Assembly (NCBI GenBank): GCA_049578545.1
Contig: JBAUMF010000120.1
Span: 1-9,095 of the forward strand
Source of the DNA: DASQBT01 sp049578545
GTDB taxonomy: Bacteria; Pseudomonadota; Gammaproteobacteria; Burkholderiales; Thiobacillaceae
Length of the DNA stretch: 9,095 bases
Direction of reading: 5' to 3'
Part shown: in pieces, positions 6,952-9,095 of the stretch
How the letters are laid out: each line of letters begins with the position of its first letter
Position numbering within the stretch: position 1 is the stretch's first letter
Program-made: the position numbers and the translations under genes
The notes under the pieces: model-generated
Told to the model about the DNA's origin: nothing
Seen by the model: the letters and a program-made list of their open reading frames with translations, nothing else
The model's database searches: none

Positions 6952-7233
6952 ATGATCAAGATAACTGCAACCCTGATGTGCCTTGGACTGCTGGCCGCCG
7001 CTGGCAGCGCCTTCGCGGAAGATGCGATGAGCAAGGACAGCATGTCTCAGGATGGAATGGCCAAGAGCAGCATGCAGAAAGACGAGATGGGCAAGGCGCC
7101 TATGCACAAGAAGCATAGCAAGAAAAAAGCCATGAAGAAGGACAGTATGTCCAAAGACTCCATGGGCAAAGACTCCATGGGCAAAGATTCCATGTCCAAG
7201 GATTCCATGGGCAAAGACGGCATCAAGCAGTAA
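6952..7233 (+). CDS. mrpX: Periplasmic methionine-rich pentapeptide (MxKDx) protein, MrpX-like
   Basis: A 93-residue protein, AGGAG 6 bases before the ATG. Residues 1-22 are a signal peptide (cleavage after AFA); the 71-residue mature part is almost entirely M-x-K-D-x units. Methionines fall at 26, 31, 36, 41, 46, 51, 61, 66, 71, 76, 81 and 86, every fifth residue without slippage. Only slots 56 (Ser, in a lysine/histidine-rich patch HKKHSKKK) and 91 (Ile) lack it. Mature protein has no cysteine, no aromatics and low complexity, so it is probably disordered. The arrangement matches MxKDx-repeat proteins and MrpX of Azospira suillum, a sacrificial methionine sink for hypochlorous acid that methionine sulfoxide reductases recycle. 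Its neighbours yedY1, msrA and msrB are the expected recycling enzymes. Confidence 0.87.
   Translation: MIKITATLMCLGLLAAAGSAFAEDAMSKDSMSQDGMAKSSMQKDEMGKAPMHKKHSKKKAMKKDSMSKDSMGKDSMGKDSMSKDSMGKDGIKQ
7147..7221 (+). repeat. Five tandem 15-bp units inside mrpX
   Basis: Codons 66-90 are five consecutive 15-base units of the form ATG-(TCC or GGC)-AA(A/G)-GA(C/T)-TC(C), differing only by a few bases. The close DNA identity of these units, compared with the more diverged N-terminal units, suggests recent expansion by replication slippage, so copy number may vary between strains. Confidence 0.8.
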
Positions 7234-7237
7234 GTCT

Positions 7238-7300
7238 CCGGTCTGGACTGCTGCGTGCAGATCCCTCTCATTCGGAGTGATCCCAACGCAGCAGGACCGG
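7238..7300 (+). promoter_or_regulatory. Long bulged hairpin between mrpX and msrA
   Basis: CCGGTC (7238-7243) pairs with GACCGG (7295-7300) and CTGCTGCGT (7248-7256) with ACGCAGCAG (7286-7294). All 15 pairs are perfect, interrupted only by a 4-base bulge on the left side; GATC at 7260-7263 and 7279-7282 could extend the top. It starts 5 bases after the mrpX stop. No T-run follows, so it is more likely an RNA-stabilising or partial read-through element than a full terminator. Confidence 0.6.
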
Positions 7301-7343
7301 CAGGTTCAACTGGTCTAAGTTCTATTCCACAAGGAGTCCCATC

Positions 7344-8021
7344 ATGAATCGCCTCATGTCCATCTTCATCGCACCGGCCCTGGGCCTTGCCGCGGCGGCT
7401 GCAACAGCCGTCTATGCGTCCTCGTCTGCTGGCAAAGCGTTGCCCGATCCTGTTATTGATATTCCGCTCGCCAAGGCGAGCGGCACGCAGACCGCGGTGC
7501 TGGCCGGCGGCTGCTTCTGGGGAATGGAGGGAGTGTTTGAGCACGTCAAGGGCGTTACTCAGGTAGTTTCAGGGTACGCCGGCGGCCAGGCAGACACCGC
7601 CAGTTACGAGCAGGTGAGTTCCGGCCGGACGGGTCATGCCGAATCGGTGCGTATCACCTATGACCCGGCACGCATCAGTTATGGGCAACTCCTGAGGGTA
7701 TTTTTTGCCGTCGCGCACGACCCGACGGAACTCAACCACCAGGGCCCGGACAGCGGGACGCAATATCGGTCGGCGATCTTCTACGCCAACGCCAACCAGA
7801 AGCGGGTGGCTGATGCCTACATCGCTCAACTGCAGGCGGCAGATGTGTTTCCAGGGCCCATTGTCACCCAGGTCACACCCTTGACCGGTTTCTACAATGC
7901 CGAGGCCTACCACCAGAATTACCTGACCCAACACCCGAACCAGCCGTACATTGTCATCAATGACCTGCCAAAGATTGCCAACCTGCAGCGGCAACTTCCG
8001 GCCTTGTATGTGAGCAAATGA
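7344..8021 (+). CDS. msrA: Exported peptide-methionine (S)-S-oxide reductase MsrA, single-cysteine type
   Basis: A 225-residue protein, AAGGAG 7 bases before the ATG. Residues 1-25 are a signal peptide (cleavage near VYA), so it acts in the periplasm. The MsrA fold follows: GGCFWGMEGVFE with nucleophile Cys57 in GCFWG (56-60), SGYAGG (76-81), TGHAESV (96-102) with catalytic Glu100, and DPTELNHQGPDSGTQYRS (126-143). It reduces the S epimer of methionine sulfoxide. Cys57 is the only cysteine in the whole protein, so the C-terminal resolving cysteines of classical MsrA are missing and an outside thiol must resolve the sulfenic acid; the DUF1223 CxxC protein is a candidate. It lies 110 bases after mrpX, behind the hairpin, and may share its transcript. 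Confidence 0.95.
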   Translation: MNRLMSIFIAPALGLAAAAATAVYASSSAGKALPDPVIDIPLAKASGTQTAVLAGGCFWGMEGVFEHVKGVTQVVSGYAGGQADTASYEQVSSGRTGHAESVRITYDPARISYGQLLRVFFAVAHDPTELNHQGPDSGTQYRSAIFYANANQKRVADAYIAQLQAADVFPGPIVTQVTPLTGFYNAEAYHQNYLTQHPNQPYIVINDLPKIANLQRQLPALYVSK

Positions 8022-8044
8022 ACCGGGTGCGCGAAATTGACTTT

Positions 8045-8070
8045 GTAACCTTTGCCTGTCTGCATCCGAA
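8045..8070 (+). promoter_or_regulatory. σF-dependent promoter of msrB
   Basis: GTAACC (8045-8050) and CGAA (8067-8070) with exactly 16 bases between, again in the wider context TTGTAACC and CGAACTAG seen upstream of the DUF1223 gene. It lies between the msrA stop and the msrB start, with about 45 bases of leader. Confidence 0.85.
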
Positions 8071-8114
8071 CTAGAGGGTACACAGGACGAAGTCTGAATG
8101 TATCGGGGTAGGAA

Positions 8115-8613
8115 ATGATGGATAGACGCACATTCTTCAAGCTGGCGGCGGCTGGTGCATCCGCGCTGACATTATCGCGATGGGTCCTGCCAGGACAGGC
8201 CATGGCGCAGGAGCATATCGAAAAACTCATGCGCAGCGACGCCGAATGGAAAAAGCTGCTTACCCCTGAGCAATACAACATCCTGCGCGAGGAAGGCACC
8301 GAGCGTCCATTCACCAGCGCCCTCAACCATGAAACGCATAGCGGCCTGTTCGTTTGCGTGGCCTGCGGGTTACCGCTGGTTCCCATCCAGATTCAAATAT
8401 GACAGCGGCACAGGCTGGCCTAGCTTCTATGACGTGCTACCCGGCCATGTGCAAACCAAGACCGATTTGAAACTGGTCCTGCCTCGCACAGAGTACCACT
8501 GCGTGCGCTGCGGCGGTCACCAGGGCCACGTGTTCCACGACGGGCCCAAACCCACCGGCCTGCGTTACTGCAACAACGGTCTGGCGCTTTCGTTCGTTGC
8601 TGACAAGGCCTAG
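8115..8613 (+). pseudogene. msrB: Tat-exported peptide-methionine (R)-S-oxide reductase MsrB, interrupted by a one-base frameshift
   Basis: As read, translation from 8115 stops at 8400-8402 after 95 codons; the rest of the protein continues in the next frame to 8613. Removing one G of the GG at 8378-8379 restores CGLPLFPSRFKYDSGTGWPSF, the standard MsrB sequence, and a 165-residue product. The restored protein has a Tat signal (DRRTFFKLAAAGASAL), zinc ligands Cys81, Cys84, Cys129 and Cys132 in two CxxC pairs, GTGWPSF (98-104), GGHQGHVF (133-140) and the nucleophile Cys152 in RYCNNG, where most MsrBs have RYCxNS. It would reduce the R epimer that MsrA cannot. The truncated product lacks the nucleophile and would be inactive. 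The perfectly preserved downstream half points to a sequencing error or very recent mutation. The second ATG, at 8118, is better spaced from the AGG and may be the true start. Confidence 0.88.
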
Positions 8614-8978
8614 ACGACACGCTGCCCGCCAACGGCCTCGGCATCCGTCTGTTCTAGATCGCTGATCAGTCGCTGGCTTGCAGCTGGTCGCCAATTCAGA
8701 AACAGGTCGGGCAGCGAAATCCATTAGCCCTGCATGTGACGCAACGTTTTGAGACATGGATGGTCGCAAATGGCCGGTGAGCGGCCCACAGTCGCCCTTT
8801 CGTGTTGTTGTCTTGTACGGGCCACCAAAACTTCAGTTATCAACTCTTGCGTTTGATCGAGACATGCTATCGCCCGGTCGGGATGGCCAACTGTTGGTGG
8901 AAGTGAAAGCCACCGGTTCGGTGGAGGACCGCTTGGCGCACAGCCGGCCTCGCGCGCAATCTTCTTTTGACGGCCGGT
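8614..8978. other. Intergenic stretch with no supported gene
   Basis: Open frames exist on both strands, but none has a ribosome-binding site and a recognisable protein pattern. A short perfect hairpin, CCACCG-gtt-CGGTGG (8910-8924), is present without a T-run. CCGGCC at 8944-8949 could pair with GGCCGG at 8972-8977, just before the third σF site. The stretch separates msrB from the transcription unit that begins near the right edge. Confidence 0.4.
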
Positions 8979-9004
8979 GTAACCGTTTTGTGGCCTTGAT
9001 CGAA
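8979..9004 (+). promoter_or_regulatory. Third σF-dependent promoter, for a gene beyond the right edge
   Basis: GTAACC (8979-8984) and CGAA (9001-9004) with exactly 16 bases between. The wider context, TGTAACC and CGAATTAG, differs from the other two sites by one base after the core. A leader of about 85 bases leads to AAAGGAG at the end of the window. Confidence 0.8.
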
Positions 9005-9088
9005 TTAGCAAGTAGCCGCCCTCATCCGGTGGCTTTCGTTCTCACCTCAATGACCATGCGACCTGCATTGTCACAACCTGTCAGCAAC

Positions 9089-9095
9089 AAAGGAG
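9089..9095 (+). promoter_or_regulatory. Ribosome-binding site of a gene starting just past the window
   Basis: AAAGGAG is a near-perfect Shine-Dalgarno sequence occupying the last seven bases, downstream of the third σF promoter. It implies a start codon about 5-10 bases beyond the right edge. The product cannot be seen. Confidence 0.6.

Noticed and set aside
7147..7221. The 15-bp tandem units as a CRISPR-like or minisatellite array
   Set aside because: They are codon-phased units of the mrpX pentapeptide repeat, with no spacers.
8349..8373. Minus-strand GTAACC and CGAA inside msrB
   Set aside because: The spacer is 15, not 16, the site is inside a gene and points at no suitable start.
8724..9011. 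Minus-strand frame of 95 codons, and a plus-strand frame open from 8864 to the edge
   Set aside because: Neither has a ribosome-binding site or a recognisable family; the third σF promoter lies inside both.

Overview
The window looks like proteobacterial chromosome, most likely beta- or gammaproteobacterial. The right two thirds (about 3.3-9.1 kb) is GC-rich with well-formed Shine-Dalgarno sites, Tat signals and the σF/NrsF regulatory pair. The host species cannot be fixed from the sequence.

Left third, 1-3312: an accessory, visibly AT-richer block. A probable gene runs off the left edge on the minus strand (1-122). Two copies of a 182-bp sequence, inverted and identical at 180 of 182 positions, lie at 377-558 and 2821-3002. 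They bound a 2.26-kb interior with a secreted trypsin-like (S1C) serine protease, a protein with a HEPN-like R-x4-H motif, and a possible 49-residue ORF overlapping the end of the HEPN-like gene. All three read leftward. No transposase or integrase and no target-site duplication is visible, so the pair looks like an unclassified repeat-bounded element or a cassette that could invert.

Right part, 3313-9095: an envelope oxidant-defence cluster. The σF-type ECF sigma factor and its six-helix anti-sigma factor NrsF (DUF1109) read leftward with an ATGA overlap. Divergently transcribed are a secreted thioredoxin-fold DUF1223 protein, a four-helix cytochrome b561-like protein (YedZ1-like), a molybdopterin sulfite-oxidase-fold protein with Tat signal and lipobox (YedY1-like), a periplasmic methionine-rich pentapeptide protein (MrpX-like), a single-cysteine exported MsrA and a Tat-exported MsrB. 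The msrB gene carries a one-base frameshift.

Three exact copies of GTAACC-N16-CGAA, the promoter motif known for Caulobacter σF, lie before the DUF1223 gene, before msrB and near the right edge. The third is followed by AAAGGAG at the last bases of the window, so another regulon member probably starts just outside. A fourth, GTGACC variant faces sigF and overlaps its annotated start.

Proposed logic, by analogy with the hypochlorite response described in Azospira suillum: oxidation of NrsF cysteines releases σF. MrpX is then made as a sacrificial methionine sink in the periplasm, and YedY1/YedZ1, MsrA and MsrB return methionine sulfoxide to methionine. The DUF1223 CxxC protein is a candidate thiol partner. 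The catalytic roles follow from family knowledge; the joint circuit is inference.
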